Positions 63,590-64,000 of a DNA stretch of 64,000 nt are shown piece by piece (position 1 is the first letter of the stretch; the number at the start of each line of letters is the position of its first letter). This DNA is from an uncultured Marinifilum sp. (lineage in GTDB: Bacteria > Bacteroidota > Bacteroidia > Bacteroidales > Marinifilaceae). The notes under the pieces were generated by a model. The model saw only the letters and a list, made by a program, of their open reading frames with translations, ran no database searches and had not been told where the DNA came from. The stretch lies in assembly GCF_963677195.1 (NCBI RefSeq), contig NZ_OY781918.1, positions 3,770,923 through 3,834,922 of the forward strand, read 5' to 3'. The translations under genes were made by a program, and so were the position numbers.

Positions 63590-63997
63590 CTAATAAGGCA
63601 TATATTTTACCGTATCAACCTTTGGTAATGTATCATGCAAAAGTAAAATCGGAACATAATAACTTCTTCTTCGAACATCTATTCTTGCAGGAGCATTTAG
63701 TTCTTCATTTGTAAACCTAAATAACACCTTAGCAATTCCTAAATCTGGATAATATCGAAGTATCTCTCCTTTTTTTTTAGCCTTCAAAAAACTAATACCT
63801 TCTCTTACACAAGCATTCTTAAATTCATAAACACTATCATCTTCTAATTCTAGATACTTCTCTTTAGCTTTAATTGCCAATTTCTTTTTACTCGAAAGGA
63901 AAAATTGCTTATGAACATATGATCTATAATCCTTATAATAACAATACTTTTCTTCCCTATCTTTGCATGAATTCAATACAACAACACATACAAACAT
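63590..63997 (-). CDS. Small lipoprotein, possibly incomplete at its N-terminus
   Basis: 135 residues are visible, beginning MFVCVVVLNSC, with a lipobox-like LNSC (Cys11). The mature part is basic, with no motif I recognise. The frame is still open at the right window edge, so the real start may lie outside. Function unknown. Confidence 0.55.
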   Translation of the reverse strand: MFVCVVVLNSCKDREEKYCYYKDYRSYVHKQFFLSSKKKLAIKAKEKYLELEDDSVYEFKNACVREGISFLKAKKKGEILRYYPDLGIAKVLFRFTNEELNAPARIDVRRRSYYVPILLLHDTLPKVDTVKYMPY

Positions 63998-64000
63998 AAT

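Noticed and set aside
1..64000. CRISPR array or phage structural module
   Set aside because: No evenly spaced direct repeats were seen. The fibre-like proteins have signal peptides and no capsid, portal or terminase neighbours.

Overview
The window looks like chromosomal DNA of an AT-rich member of the Bacteroidota, most likely a marine or anaerobic Marinilabiliales-type organism (the order is a low-confidence inference). Supporting signs are TTG-N19-21-TAnnTTTG promoters in front of the two tRNA genes, few strong Shine-Dalgarno sites, a CusA-type pump fused to its own TolC-like domain, Bacteroidota-style tyrosine integrase, IS66 and IS21 elements, and TonB receptors under cobalamin riboswitches.

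Layout. (1) 15-11387, minus strand: a tightly packed exopolysaccharide operon. It holds a CheY-like regulator, a receiver/undecaprenyl-phosphate sugar transferase fusion, a half-size TolC-like protein, a Wzz/Wzc-type co-polymerase, Wzx flippase, Wzy-type polymerase, two GT2 glycosyltransferases and an asparagine-synthase-like modifying enzyme. It probably continues past the left edge. (2) 11944-18052, plus strand: a heavy-metal RND efflux operon (CusA-TolC fusion, CusB-like lipoprotein) followed by a Cys-rich PAS protein. (3) 18112-20516: a FucI/AraA-like protein, a Cys-rich small-domain protein and a rubredoxin-like/membrane fusion. (4) 20590-24010: a decayed patch with an IS66 element (transposase frameshifted), truncated flanking genes, a possible group II intron remnant and REP-like hairpins. 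(5) 24074-33792: a TonB receptor, a methyltransferase, an SRPBCC protein, a C69 dipeptidase, TruA, penicillin-binding protein 1A and a CHAD protein. (6) 34020-40165, minus strand: a corrinoid uptake regulon, with btuFCD under one cobalamin riboswitch and a BtuB-like receptor under another. (7) 40250-47217: a TIM-barrel protein, small secreted proteins, a thioredoxin, a Cys-rich lipoprotein, a gene-free stretch with two covarying hairpins, and an AsmA-like protein. (8) 47400-52642: two near-identical tRNA-Arg(ACG) genes with duplicated promoters flanking a broken MscS gene, then a tyrosine integrase cut by an IS21 element. (9) 52634-62851, minus strand: a type II secretion/type IV pilus-like operon (secretin, GspL/PilMN-like, GspM/PilO-like, GspC/PilP-like, pseudopilins, GspF) with unusual accessory proteins. 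Its GspF gene is cut by the same IS21. (10) A lipoprotein gene runs to the right edge.

The strongest leads are: the paired covarying hairpins at 44.3-44.6 kb; the receiver-sugar transferase fusion whose phospho-acceptor position reads Glu; the IS21 that joins two unrelated truncated genes without a target duplication; the secretion operon carrying tail-fibre-like, MORN-like and beta-helix-like proteins; and the tRNA-Arg duplication around a multiply broken MscS gene. No CRISPR array, rRNA or complete prophage was seen.
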